A stretch of DNA of 21,428 bases, taken from an uncultured Phascolarctobacterium sp. Lineage in GTDB: Bacteria > Bacillota > Negativicutes > Acidaminococcales > Acidaminococcaceae. Below the pieces are notes generated by a model. The model did not search any database. It was not told where the DNA came from and worked only from the letters and a program-made list of their open reading frames with translations. Below are positions 1 through 7,374 of this stretch, one piece after another; within the stretch, counting starts at the first letter, position 1, and every line of letters begins with the position of its first letter. The stretch spans positions 1 through 21,428 of the forward strand of contig USBG01000014.1 in the NCBI GenBank assembly GCA_900552855.1, read 5' to 3'. A program made the translations under genes and the position numbers.

Positions 1-1388
1 ATGCTTTCATCAAATTTGCAAGAAGTTGTATGCTCTATCCTTACTTTAAGCTTCTTTTGCAAACGATGCAGCCAATATGACAAAATTACGGCACTAATAC
101 CCACACCTACTACAAGACTCTGCCAATATGAATACGCACCTTGGTTGCAGTAGTAATCAAGATACAAGCCTAAAGGAAGAGTTATACCCCAAAAGGCCAG
201 CATTGATGCCCAGAAAATGGAGTTAACCTCTTTATAACCACGCAAACTGCCCTGAATTGGACAGCCAATAGCATCACCCAGCTGCCAAAGAATCGCATAG
301 ATAATAAAGTGCTTAATCAATACTATTACATCTGGGTCAGTTGTATAAATGGAGGCTATTAAATCCTGATTAAAATACTCTAAAATCATATAAATAAAAG
401 ACAAAATAGTGCTTAGCTGCAAGCCTATCTTAGTATAGGTCATAGCATCTTCGAAACGCTTAGCACCATATTCCACACCTACTACAATAGTCAGAGCAAG
501 GCTAAAGCTCATGGGGAACATGTAGATAAGGGATGAAAAATTCAGTGCAGCCTGATGTCCTGCAATTACGTCCGTACCAAACTTAGCTACAAAAATTGCA
601 ACTACACCAAAAATACTGGTTTCCATAAATATAGAAACACCCATGGGAATTCCTATACGTAAATATTCCTTAAGCCAACTGCCAATAGGCTTAACCAAGC
701 CCAAAACCTTATACTCATTAAATGGCTGATAACGCACTACAAAGAAGGCAAACATAAAAAATAAAAGCCAATAGGTAACTCCAGTAGCAACACCTGCACC
801 AACACCACCTAAACGAGGAAAGCCAAATTTACCAAATATGAGAATATAGTTCAAAAAAGCATTAATTGGCAATGCCATCATATAAATCTTCATAGACAGC
901 TTAGTATAACCAAATGTATCTACCATACTGCGTAAGGGTGTAATCCAGAAGAAGGGAAAAACACCTAAGCCCAAGCCAGCCAAGTACCACAATGCCACAT
1001 CATATACTGCTGGCTCCAAGCCCATGCTTCCTAAAAATGTAGGCAAAAATATAAAGCCTGCAGTCAAAATAAGCAAAGCAAAAATAGTGGCTAAAAATAA
1101 GCCATGCTTAACTACAACAGGAATCTTATCCTTCTCTCCTGCACCTAAAAGATTAGCAACCAATGGCATAGCTGCCATCAGTACACCGCCAAAGCCAGTT
1201 TGAATAGGCATCCATATATTGCCACCAATAGCAGCGCCTGCTAAATCTACATTACCAGCCTGTCCAGACATACTGGCATCAAAAAAGTTCATACCTATAA
1301 TCGCCATCTGAGTACCAATTGTCGGCAGCATAATGCTTAAAAGACGATCAACCTTAGTGCGATTTTCTTTATTAAATAATGCTAACAT
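1..1388 (-). CDS. MATE family multidrug/sodium efflux transporter (3' end outside window)
   Basis: The minus frame is open from an ATG at 1388 to the window edge without a stop, giving about 462 codons. MATE proteins usually run to about 450 residues, so only the last few residues should be missing. The translation is a multi-spanning membrane protein starting MLALFNKENRTKVDRLLS, with a MATE-like first helix (IMLPTIGTQMAIIGMNFFD) and the repeated Gly/Pro-rich helices of the family, for example near GIPMGVSIFMETSIFG. The family exports cationic drugs or metabolites across the inner membrane in exchange for Na+ or H+; the substrate cannot be read from sequence. A GGAG ribosome site lies just upstream of the ATG. 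It follows the ABC-F gene by 50 bases with no terminator between, so the two may be cotranscribed. Confidence 0.9.
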   Translation of the reverse strand, partial: MLALFNKENRTKVDRLLSIMLPTIGTQMAIIGMNFFDASMSGQAGNVDLAGAAIGGNIWMPIQTGFGGVLMAAMPLVANLLGAGEKDKIPVVVKHGLFLATIFALLILTAGFIFLPTFLGSMGLEPAVYDVALWYLAGLGLGVFPFFWITPLRSMVDTFGYTKLSMKIYMMALPINAFLNYILIFGKFGFPRLGGVGAGVATGVTYWLLFFMFAFFVVRYQPFNEYKVLGLVKPIGSWLKEYLRIGIPMGVSIFMETSIFGVVAIFVAKFGTDVIAGHQAALNFSSLIYMFPMSFSLALTIVVGVEYGAKRFEDAMTYTKIGLQLSTILSFIYMILEYFNQDLIASIYTTDPDVIVLIKHFIIYAILWQLGDAIGCPIQGSLRGYKEVNSIFWASMLAFWGITLPLGLYLDYYCNQGAYSYWQSLVVGVGISAVILSYWLHRLQKKLKVRIEHTTSCKFDES

Positions 1389-1438
1389 TTTTCTCCATCA
1401 CTAAAAATAACACAAATAAATTCATAAAAAATCTTTAA

Positions 1439-3352
1439 TTAATCCTGCTCTGCCAGCTCGGATAAATAAGCCCAACGCTCTACCAAGCTATCTACACGGT
1501 TTTGCGCAGCCTCCTGCTCCTTAGTCAGCTCTGCCAGCTTCACAAAGTCACTGCCACAGCGGTTAATTTCAATGCCAAGCATTTTTACCTCAGCCTCGGC
1601 ACGAGCTATTTCCTGATCAATATTTTCCAGCTCCAGCTTTTCACCATAGGTTAAATGCTTTTTCTCCTGCTTAGGTGTCTCCTGAGAAATTACCTCCTGC
1701 TTTAGCTGCTTTTTTTCAGGCTTGCTAAATTTAGCCAGCTCCGCCTGCTCCAGCTCTTGTTGATGCAAGGCCTCCTCATAATCACTATAGCCACCAATAT
1801 ATGGTGTAAGCTTACCACCCTTCTCAACAGCAAAAATCTTTTGAGCAAAACGGTCTAAGAAATAACGGTCATGGGATACAGCTATAACAGCACCAGCAAA
1901 GGTATCAAGGTAATCCTCTAATACAGACAATGTAGGAATGTCTAAATCATTAGTAGGCTCGTCTAGAATTAGCACGTTTGGTGCGGTCATTAGCACTCGC
2001 AAAAGATATAAACGGCGCTGCTCACCACCACTTAGCTTGCTTACAGGAACCCACTGCAGCTCCGGCGGAAATAAAAATCTCTCCAGCATCTGTGCTGCGC
2101 TAATGCGTTGTCCATCAGAAGTTTCAATATAATTATTGGCTTCCTTGATATATTCCAGCACACGCATATTTTCATCAGAAAACTCACTATGCTGAGCAAA
2201 ATAACCTATCTTAACAGTTTGTCCTACGGTAACACTACCTGTAGTTGGCTGTAAACGTCCAGAAATAATATCCATTAAGGATGATTTACCTGCACCATTA
2301 GGACCTACAATACCAATACGGTCATTACGCAGCAAAATATAGCTAAAATCCTTGATATAATCAATACCATCATAATTTAAGCCAATATTTTCCAGCTCAA
2401 TAATAGTACGTCCTAAACGACTGGAAACAGAGGACATCTCTAAGCTTGACTCTGTCTTAACATTTTTCACCTCTGCCTCAATTTGAGCAAAGCGCTCCAC
2501 CCTATCCTTCTTCTTAGTACGACGAGCCTCAGCACCGCGGCTAATCCAAGCCAGCTCACGACGGTAAATATTACGCAGCTTTTGTGCCGCAGAAGCCTCG
2601 GCAATACGACGCTCCTCTCGCTTTTGCAAAAAGGCACTATAGTTAGCTTCATATACATAACCCTTGCCACCGTCGATCTCCAGGGTACGATTAACTACTC
2701 TATCAAAGAAATAGCGGTCATGGGTAACCATCAATAGTGCGCCCTTGCGCTTCATAAGCTGCTGCTCCAACCAAGCAACGGTAGCATTATCCATATGGTT
2801 AGTGGGCTCGTCTAAAATTAGTAAATCAGAGGGACGCACCAAAACGCCTGCCAAAGCCACACGCTTTCTTTGTCCACCACTTAACTCACCCATTTTTTGC
2901 TGCAGATTCGTAAGTCCCAGCTGATTAAGAACGGCCTTAGCTTCACTTTCCAGCTGCCAAGCATACTCATTATCCATTTGCTGCTGCAAATCTAAAAGAC
3001 GGCGCTGTAAACGGCTGTCATCAGGATTAGAGTTCATTGCTTCAACAGCAAGCTCATATTCACGCAAAAGCACCATCAAAGGAGAATCGCCCTTAAATAC
3101 CTGCTCTAGAACAGTGGCTTCTGCTTCAAAGGGTGGATCCTGGGGTAAATATTCCATAACAATACCACCAGGAATGGTCAGCTTACCACCACCTGCCTCA
3201 CGATTAGCAATTAAACGCAGCAAAGTACTTTTACCAGTACCATTAACACCAATGATACCGTACTTGTCGCCCTCTTCTACATTAAAGCTGATATTTTCAA
3301 ATAAAACTCTATCACCATAGCTATGGGACAGGTTTTCAACACTTAAAATCAT
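1439..3352 (-). CDS. uup: ABC-F family ATPase, Uup-like (ribosome-associated)
   Basis: This 637-residue soluble protein has two ABC ATPase domains and no membrane segments, which is the ABC-F architecture. Domain 1 has Walker A GVNGTGKS (35-42), signature LSGGQ (157-161) and Walker B LLILDE (177-182). Domain 2 has Walker A GPNGAGKS (350-357), signature LSGGE (440-444) and Walker B LILDE (about 461-465). The linker (about 240-300) is rich in charged residues, with ELAWISRGAEARRTKKKDR typical of Uup. The last 90 residues or so are a Lys/Glu-rich coiled coil, also typical of Uup. ABC-F proteins act on the ribosome, and Uup is linked to resolving stalled or mis-assembled ribosomes; some relatives give antibiotic protection, but nothing here shows that. 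It sits 34 bases after barstar and 50 bases before the MATE gene. Confidence 0.92.
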   Translation of the reverse strand: MILSVENLSHSYGDRVLFENISFNVEEGDKYGIIGVNGTGKSTLLRLIANREAGGGKLTIPGGIVMEYLPQDPPFEAEATVLEQVFKGDSPLMVLLREYELAVEAMNSNPDDSRLQRRLLDLQQQMDNEYAWQLESEAKAVLNQLGLTNLQQKMGELSGGQRKRVALAGVLVRPSDLLILDEPTNHMDNATVAWLEQQLMKRKGALLMVTHDRYFFDRVVNRTLEIDGGKGYVYEANYSAFLQKREERRIAEASAAQKLRNIYRRELAWISRGAEARRTKKKDRVERFAQIEAEVKNVKTESSLEMSSVSSRLGRTIIELENIGLNYDGIDYIKDFSYILLRNDRIGIVGPNGAGKSSLMDIISGRLQPTTGSVTVGQTVKIGYFAQHSEFSDENMRVLEYIKEANNYIETSDGQRISAAQMLERFLFPPELQWVPVSKLSGGEQRRLYLLRVLMTAPNVLILDEPTNDLDIPTLSVLEDYLDTFAGAVIAVSHDRYFLDRFAQKIFAVEKGGKLTPYIGGYSDYEEALHQQELEQAELAKFSKPEKKQLKQEVISQETPKQEKKHLTYGEKLELENIDQEIARAEAEVKMLGIEINRCGSDFVKLAELTKEQEAAQNRVDSLVERWAYLSELAEQD

Positions 3353-3386
3353 AATAACAAGCCTACTTTCATCAATTCTAAAGCTT

Positions 3387-3656
3387 TTATTGCAGCTTTA
3401 GCTTCAGTGCAGGATTTTCCTCTGCGGCATCCTGCAGCACCTGCATCAGCTGAGTTCCGTACCAGCCAAGATACTCTTCCTTAGTCACCTCCTGAGGTAC
3501 AATCAGCTCTGTTTCTTCCTTCATTTCAGTAAGGCAATCATAAAGTCCATCCAAATTAGAACCATAATAAACAGGCAGCTCCAAAACACGGCGTAAATAT
3601 CTATGAAGCTCAGGCAGACCTTTCATTTTTTCAACATCTAATTTAACAGTACGCAT
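3387..3656 (-). CDS. Barstar family ribonuclease inhibitor
   Basis: At 89 residues it matches barstar in length. It carries the barstar core LPVYYGSNLDGLYDCLTEM (27-45), including the Tyr-Tyr-Gly and the two acidic residues equivalent to barstar Asp35 and Asp39 (Asp36 and Asp40 here). Barstar is a small cytosolic protein that plugs the active site of barnase-type RNases and protects the producer. The ATG at 3656 has a strong AGGAGG site that overlaps the end of the barnase gene; the barnase stop is 8 bases upstream, so toxin and inhibitor are almost certainly cotranscribed. Barstar Trp38 is Tyr39 here. By an ungapped C-terminal alignment, barstar Glu76 corresponds to Asp76. Confidence 0.93.
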   Translation of the reverse strand: MRTVKLDVEKMKGLPELHRYLRRVLELPVYYGSNLDGLYDCLTEMKEETELIVPQEVTKEEYLGWYGTQLMQVLQDAAEENPALKLKLQ

Positions 3657-3664
3657 ATTTCCTC

Positions 3665-4183
3665 CTAATATAAACGAGTAAAGCTTTTATAGTGGTCCTC
3701 TGTATAATAAATTAAACCATCGTTAGAAAAGACAATTCTTTTAGCATTACGATTGCCCTTTACATAATCAATGTCACACTCTCGCCACGTGCGCTTATCC
3801 TTCTTAGGTAATATCCCCTCATAATTTCCATAGCGGTCACCACCTATGGATTTACCTGGAGCTACCTTATCTAAGGTTCCCTTGGACTTCCAGCCTAACT
3901 TTTTAGCCTCTCCCTTGGTAATATAATTATGAGGCAGTTTTTGAAATTGATTAATATAGGCAGCAACATGCTCTTTATCTGTATAGCTGCCATCAAAATC
4001 AAGCTTTAGCTTACTATCATTACCTTGAGTATCATAATCCTTATTACTTGTAGTATTTTTCTCTACCTGAATAGTATTAGTCTGTTTTTGTTGCTCTGCA
4101 GTGTTTTGTTTATCATTACCACAGCCTAAAAGCATGCCTATGCAAAAGAAAATACTAAAAAACAGCGCCAAAATTTTCTTCAT
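3665..4183 (-). CDS. Barnase-type ribonuclease with lipoprotein signal peptide
   Basis: This 172-residue protein has three parts. Residues 1-20 are a hydrophobic signal ending in the lipobox LLGC (Cys21). Residues 22-70 are a low-complexity Gln/Asn/Thr/Lys-rich linker. Residues 71-172 are a barnase domain that aligns almost end to end with Bacillus barnase. The general base and acid are present: Glu135 (in RTWRECDIDY, barnase Glu73) and His164 (in EDHY, barnase His102). So are Lys90, Arg145 and Arg149, equivalent to barnase Lys27, Arg83 and Arg87. Barnase Arg59 is replaced by Tyr121. The likely activity is guanylyl-preferring endoribonuclease. The lipobox predicts a membrane-anchored form rather than a freely secreted one. 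An AGGAGG site precedes the ATG, and barstar follows immediately. By eye it is more AT-rich than the LPS genes. Confidence 0.93.
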   Translation of the reverse strand: MKKILALFFSIFFCIGMLLGCGNDKQNTAEQQKQTNTIQVEKNTTSNKDYDTQGNDSKLKLDFDGSYTDKEHVAAYINQFQKLPHNYITKGEAKKLGWKSKGTLDKVAPGKSIGGDRYGNYEGILPKKDKRTWRECDIDYVKGNRNAKRIVFSNDGLIYYTEDHYKSFTRLY

Positions 4184-4217
4184 AAAACATCCTCCTCAAT
4201 ATAATTACAATAGCAAG

Positions 4218-4237
4218 ATTATATCTGCTTTATTATA
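4218..4237 (-). promoter_or_regulatory. Candidate -10 boxes for the barnase-barstar transcript
   Basis: Two perfect minus-strand TATAAT hexamers lie 35-55 bases upstream of the barnase ATG (plus-strand ATTATA at 4218-4223 and 4232-4237). No good -35 hexamer sits at the right distance from either. The spacer is AT-rich, so these could be chance matches. This is the only plausible promoter position between the symporter terminator and the barnase gene. Confidence 0.3.
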
Positions 4238-4364
4238 TCATACTTCACATGCAGCTTGTTTAAAAACTCCAATGAAATACTCCTAGCATTTTATTGTATC
4301 ATATTTACTATACCTATGCAGTATAAATCATATCTAGATTTGCTGTTAAATTAGCCTACTATAG

Positions 4365-4394
4365 AAAAGACGCACCGGATTTCTCCGATGCGTC
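4365..4394 (-). terminator. Rho-independent terminator after the AGCS symporter
   Basis: An inverted repeat pairs GACGCA (4369-4374) with TGCGTC (4389-4394). After one mismatch, CGGA (4376-4379) pairs with TCCG (4384-4387) around a 4-base loop. On the minus strand the stem is followed directly by TTTT and then CTAT. It lies about 40 bases after the symporter stop codon and separates it from the barnase unit. Confidence 0.85.
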
Positions 4395-4435
4395 CTGGAT
4401 TTTAATTTTTTTCTTTATATTCTATTCTTTATAAA

Positions 4436-5842
4436 TTAGTCTTTCCAGTAATCAAGCTTGCTTGCATCCATGCCAATAGAGCTTGCCTTGAATACAGGGT
4501 TTTTACCAGCATTACGTTGAGCAACATAGTCATCCAATGCTTTCAGAGCAGGACCACCAAGAATGATGATAACCGGCAGGTTGATGATTGCCATAAAGCC
4601 CATCAGTACATCAGATGTGTTCCACATCATGTCCATGCTAGAACCAGCACCAACATAAATAACTGCACATGCAATGATGCGGTATACTGTAGTAAAGGTT
4701 TTTCCAGGTACACGCTTCAAAATATAAGCAAAGCAGTTATCTACATAGTACAGGTTGCCAAGCAAAGTAGTAAATGCAAACAGTACCATAGAAACAGTAA
4801 TGAAGGTTTTTGCACCATCACCAAGAGTTACAGCCAAAGAAGCTTGTACATAAGGAGCACCAGCCAGCTCAGGAGTAGGAGCAATGCCAGAGCTCATGCA
4901 CAGGAATGCAGTTGCAGTACAAATAAGCAGAGTATCGATAAATACGGACAGCATTTGTACCAAGCCTTGTTTAACAGGGTGAGAAACATCTGCAGAAGCT
5001 GCAGCATTAGGAGCAGAACCAACACCTGCTTCATTACTGTACAGACCACGTTTTACACCATACATTACACAAGAGCCTGCAAAACCTGCAAAAATAGTTT
5101 GGAAATCAAATGCTTCACTAAAGATACGAGCTAAAATTCCAGGAACCAGGTTGATATTCATTACAGTCAAAACAAATGCAACTGCAATATAAATCAAGCC
5201 CATAAGAGGAACTAGGGTAGATGTAGCTTTAATAACACGACGTGCACCACCCATTAGGCAGTAGCCAACCATGATAGCTAAAACACCACCGATAATCCAA
5301 GGAGTAGTTTCGGGATTATAGAAGCTATATGCAGCAAAGGTAGACTGCAGATTATATGCACAAAGCATATTAAAGCCAATACCATAGGTCATAATTAAAG
5401 CTACAGCAAAAATTACAGCCAGAAAACGACTATTTAAAGCAGCCTCAATATAGTAAGCAGGGCCACCGTAGCTGCCATGCTCACCACGTTTTTTATAAAT
5501 TTGTGCCAAGGTACTTTCAATAAATGCAGACGCACCACCAATCAATGCGATAACCCACATCCAGAACACTGCACCATAGCCACCAAGGCAAATTGCAGTA
5601 GAGATACCAATAATATTACCAGTACCAACACGAGACGCAGTAGAAACCATCAAAGCATGGAAGGAAGATACAGATTCCTTACCTTCAGGTTTCTCCAAAA
5701 TAACACGAATAGTCTCTTTCAACAAACGCAGCTGTACAAAGCCAGTGCGGAATGTGTAGTAAAGACCAGTAAACAGCAGCATGATTATCAGCAAGTGACC
5801 ATACATAAAGTTACTTAAGGCGCCAATCATTTCAGCAAACAT
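4436..5842 (-). CDS. AGCS family sodium:alanine/glycine symporter
   Basis: This 468-residue membrane protein has the hallmarks of the alanine/glycine:cation symporter family. These are GTGNIIGISTAICLGG (73-88) and RGLYSNEAGVGSAPNAAASA (265-284), followed by a long hydrophobic helix with FIDTLLICTATAF (301-313). It has roughly 10 membrane segments in the inner membrane and is complete at both ends compared with the family. The family couples Na+ entry to uptake of alanine or glycine; which of the two is used here cannot be told. A GGGGAG ribosome site precedes the ATG. It appears to be a single-gene unit, with a promoter at 5878-5906 and a terminator at 4365-4394. Confidence 0.95.
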   Translation of the reverse strand: MFAEMIGALSNFMYGHLLIIMLLFTGLYYTFRTGFVQLRLLKETIRVILEKPEGKESVSSFHALMVSTASRVGTGNIIGISTAICLGGYGAVFWMWVIALIGGASAFIESTLAQIYKKRGEHGSYGGPAYYIEAALNSRFLAVIFAVALIMTYGIGFNMLCAYNLQSTFAAYSFYNPETTPWIIGGVLAIMVGYCLMGGARRVIKATSTLVPLMGLIYIAVAFVLTVMNINLVPGILARIFSEAFDFQTIFAGFAGSCVMYGVKRGLYSNEAGVGSAPNAAASADVSHPVKQGLVQMLSVFIDTLLICTATAFLCMSSGIAPTPELAGAPYVQASLAVTLGDGAKTFITVSMVLFAFTTLLGNLYYVDNCFAYILKRVPGKTFTTVYRIIACAVIYVGAGSSMDMMWNTSDVLMGFMAIINLPVIIILGGPALKALDDYVAQRNAGKNPVFKASSIGMDASKLDYWKD

Positions 5843-5877
5843 AAAAAAACTCCCCTCTTATTTTAAAATCCGTATCC

Positions 5878-5906
5878 ATTATACCATAGTTCGAGGAATT
5901 CCGTAA
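5878..5906 (-). promoter_or_regulatory. Sigma-70-type promoter of the AGCS symporter
   Basis: On the minus strand, TTACGG (5906-5901) and TATAAT (5883-5878) are separated by exactly 17 bases. The -10 is extended (TGGTATAAT). It is about 36 bases upstream of the symporter ATG, which leaves a short leader. Confidence 0.7.
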
Positions 5907-6041
5907 AGATTAATAATTTTTTATTATTTTCTTCTCAAATCCACTTTTTTGAAGCATTTTACTACATTTTGTGTAAACCTAATGAACTTTATTAATACAT
6001 ATAAATAGCTCTGTACTCATTACAAATATTTACAAATAAAG

Positions 6042-6075
6042 AAAAGGCTTTCAGATAAAATCTGAAAGCCTTTTT
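6042..6075. terminator. Terminator (bidirectional-looking) after the XRE regulator
   Basis: A perfect inverted repeat has a 15-bp stem and a 3-base loop (AAAGGCTTTCAGAT / ATCTGAAAGCCTTT, centred at 6058). It has T-tracts on the right arm in the plus direction and on the left arm in the minus direction. It starts about 30 bases after the stop of the minus-strand regulator gene, so its evident job is to end that transcript. It also shields the symporter promoter. Confidence 0.88.
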
Positions 6076-6105
6076 GCAGTACAATCTACAAGGTTACTGT
6101 ATCGC

Positions 6106-6423
6106 CTATCTTTTGCTTCCCTTTACAAGACAAAGTGCTTCTACAAGATCATCTACGGTAATAGAGTTCTTGCCCTTTTCTTCTTCCTTGTCCTCTAAAA
6201 GCTCACGCATCTCACAGTTGAAAATCTTCTTGATTTTAAAAAGATTCTCTAGGGTTAAAGCAATCTTACCATTTTCAATGTTGCTCAGGTTAGAATTGGA
6301 GATGCCCATAGCCGCAGCCAAATCTGATTGAGAAATTTTTCTCTTAATTCTCAGCATCTTGATTCTATACGCAACGCGTTGCATTTCTTCCTTACACTCT
6401 GCGTTAGTTACGATTTTTTCCAT
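6106..6423 (-). CDS. XRE-family helix-turn-helix transcriptional regulator
   Basis: This 105-residue protein has a Cro/C1-type HTH at about residues 20-70: RIKMLRIKRKISQSDLAAAM, then GISNSNLSNIENGKIALT and LENLFKIKKIF. The order of QSDLA, SNLSNIENG and the closing helix is that of the XRE family. A short acidic, Lys-rich tail follows (DKEEEKGKN, 78-86), ending in an amphipathic helix; there is no sensor or peptidase domain. The ATG at 6423 has a strong GGAGG site. It is a monocistronic unit ending at the 6042-6075 terminator. Its targets are unknown; the adjacent symporter or its own promoter are the simplest guesses. The frame and RBS are solid, but the biological role is not assignable. Confidence 0.9.
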   Translation of the reverse strand: MEKIVTNAECKEEMQRVAYRIKMLRIKRKISQSDLAAAMGISNSNLSNIENGKIALTLENLFKIKKIFNCEMRELLEDKEEEKGKNSITVDDLVEALCLVKGSKR

Positions 6424-6461
6424 ATCTGCACCTCCATAATTTTCCCAAAAACAATAAAGCA

Positions 6462-6491
6462 GTTACAACATGAACTTTAAAGCTTTGGCAA
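6462..6491 (-). promoter_or_regulatory. Candidate promoter of the XRE regulator
   Basis: On the minus strand, TTGCCA (6491-6486, five of six consensus bases) is followed after 18 bases by TGTAAC (6467-6462, four of six). It is about 40 bases upstream of the regulator ATG. The -10 match is weak. Confidence 0.35.
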
Positions 6492-6505
6492 TCGATATAA
6501 CTCTC

Positions 6506-6532
6506 AGCACTGTACCCTCCAATAACAGTGCT
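6506..6532. repeat. 8-bp inverted repeat upstream of the XRE regulator (candidate operator)
   Basis: AGCACTGT (6506-6513) and ACAGTGCT (6525-6532) are a perfect inverted repeat with an 11-base spacer, giving about two helical turns between half-site centres. It lies just upstream of the candidate -35 of the regulator gene. This is the geometry expected of an operator for a dimeric HTH protein, but it could also form an RNA hairpin. Confidence 0.4.
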
Positions 6533-6804
6533 CATATCCCTTGTCATCCCTTTAAAATTCATCCAAGCAGCTTAGTAATAAACCTTATCCTTAGAAATTC
6601 TCGAAGGAACACTATCATAACAACTTATACTTGTCATCAAAGATATTACGCTACACTGAAATCTTAAACCTTAAATAAATTTTACTGCAATGAACAAAGT
6701 ATACTTATCCATTATCTTCCCACAGATAAACAAACGTCTGAGCTGTTATGTCTTTTTACAATTGTTCTCCGAAAATCCCACTAATCGACGAATTAATTTT
6801 ATCA

Positions 6805-6824
6805 TTGACTAATTAGATAGTCAA
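6805..6824. repeat. Palindromic element TTGACTA-6-TAGTCAA
   Basis: TTGACTA (6805-6811) and TAGTCAA (6818-6824) form a perfect 7-bp inverted repeat with a 6-base spacer, in otherwise featureless AT-rich DNA. It resembles binding sites of dimeric winged-helix regulators. No gene start is nearby. Confidence 0.35.
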
Positions 6825-7077
6825 CATTTTTAGATAAAATTTTTATAAATTTCACTATTTATACACTATTTCTTTTGTATTTCAACACATATTTGGCATC
6901 CAATTTTAAGATTTAGAAAACCTCAACAAATGAATAATAAGTATGCTTTATTTTCTTTTAAATTAGATATTGATTATCACCGTTTTTATACATTTGCATT
7001 CAGACTATTGAACATTTGACAATCTTCGAACTTCAACTTGTTACATTTGTAAATATTGTAATATTAGATAAAATAAC

Positions 7078-7104
7078 TGACCTATTAGTATCACTAATAG
7101 GTCA
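7078..7104. repeat. 12-bp perfect hairpin, possible weak terminator
   Basis: TGACCTATTAGT (7078-7089) pairs with ACTAATAGGTCA (7093-7104) around a 3-base loop. On the minus strand it is followed by a moderately T-rich stretch (GTTATTTTATC). This fits a weak terminator or an operator palindrome. No gene is close upstream on either strand. Confidence 0.45.
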
Positions 7105-7329
7105 AATTTGTAACACTTTTATGCTATTTCTGCTTAATTTAATTTGATTGTATTAATATCTAAAGATTATATAAATCAATGATGTTCCTTAATCTTACTC
7201 AACATCAGGATTTCATAATATTTATTGTTTTAATGTAATTTATGAGTTTTTTCCACCTTTTATCAAAAATAATTTCTCCAACACTGTTATAATACTATAA
7301 AAATATAGTAACAAATGTAAAACACTTGT

Positions 7330-7374
7330 AAAAAAATAGCGGTCAAAGGACATCCCACATACCCTTGACCGCTA
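7330..7374 (-). terminator. Strong Rho-independent terminator of an unassigned RNA
   Basis: A 13-bp stem joins TAGCGGTCAAAGG (7337-7349) and CCCTTGACCGCTA (7362-7374) around a 12-base loop. It is followed on the minus strand by seven T residues (7336-7330). One pair is G-U in minus-strand RNA but A-C in plus-strand RNA, and only the minus side has a T-tract, so the transcript is minus-strand. Confidence 0.88.

Larger units (their letters stand above)
6424..7329. other. AT-rich intergenic region, no supportable protein gene
   Basis: About 900 bases lie between the XRE regulator and the terminator of the small RNA. The longest open frame, a 65-codon plus-strand frame at 6470-6667, has no ribosome site and no recognisable composition. 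Visible structures are the inverted repeats at 6506-6532, 6805-6824, 7042-7051 and 7078-7104. There is also an isolated extended -10 (TGTTATAAT, 7285-7293, plus strand) without a -35 match. No insertion sequence, CRISPR repeat or tRNA fragment is visible. Confidence 0.6.

Noticed and set aside
1439..3352. ABC-F protein as an antibiotic resistance factor
   Set aside because: The linker and C-terminal coiled coil fit the housekeeping Uup group; nothing in the sequence shows a resistance-type interdomain arm.
3378..3401. Hairpin CTAAAGC/GCTTTAG at the barstar 3' end as a terminator
   Set aside because: Only 7 bp, A/T-rich, partly within the coding sequence, and no T-tract follows on the minus strand.
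4517..5134. 205-codon plus-strand frame opposite the symporter, and other long antisense frames
   Set aside because: They lie wholly opposite well-supported genes, show Cys/Ser/Thr-rich antisense composition and have no ribosome sites.
6470..6667. 65-codon plus-strand open frame in the non-coding region
   Set aside because: No ribosome site before the ATG, no recognisable motif, low-complexity AT-driven composition, and it runs against every other gene.
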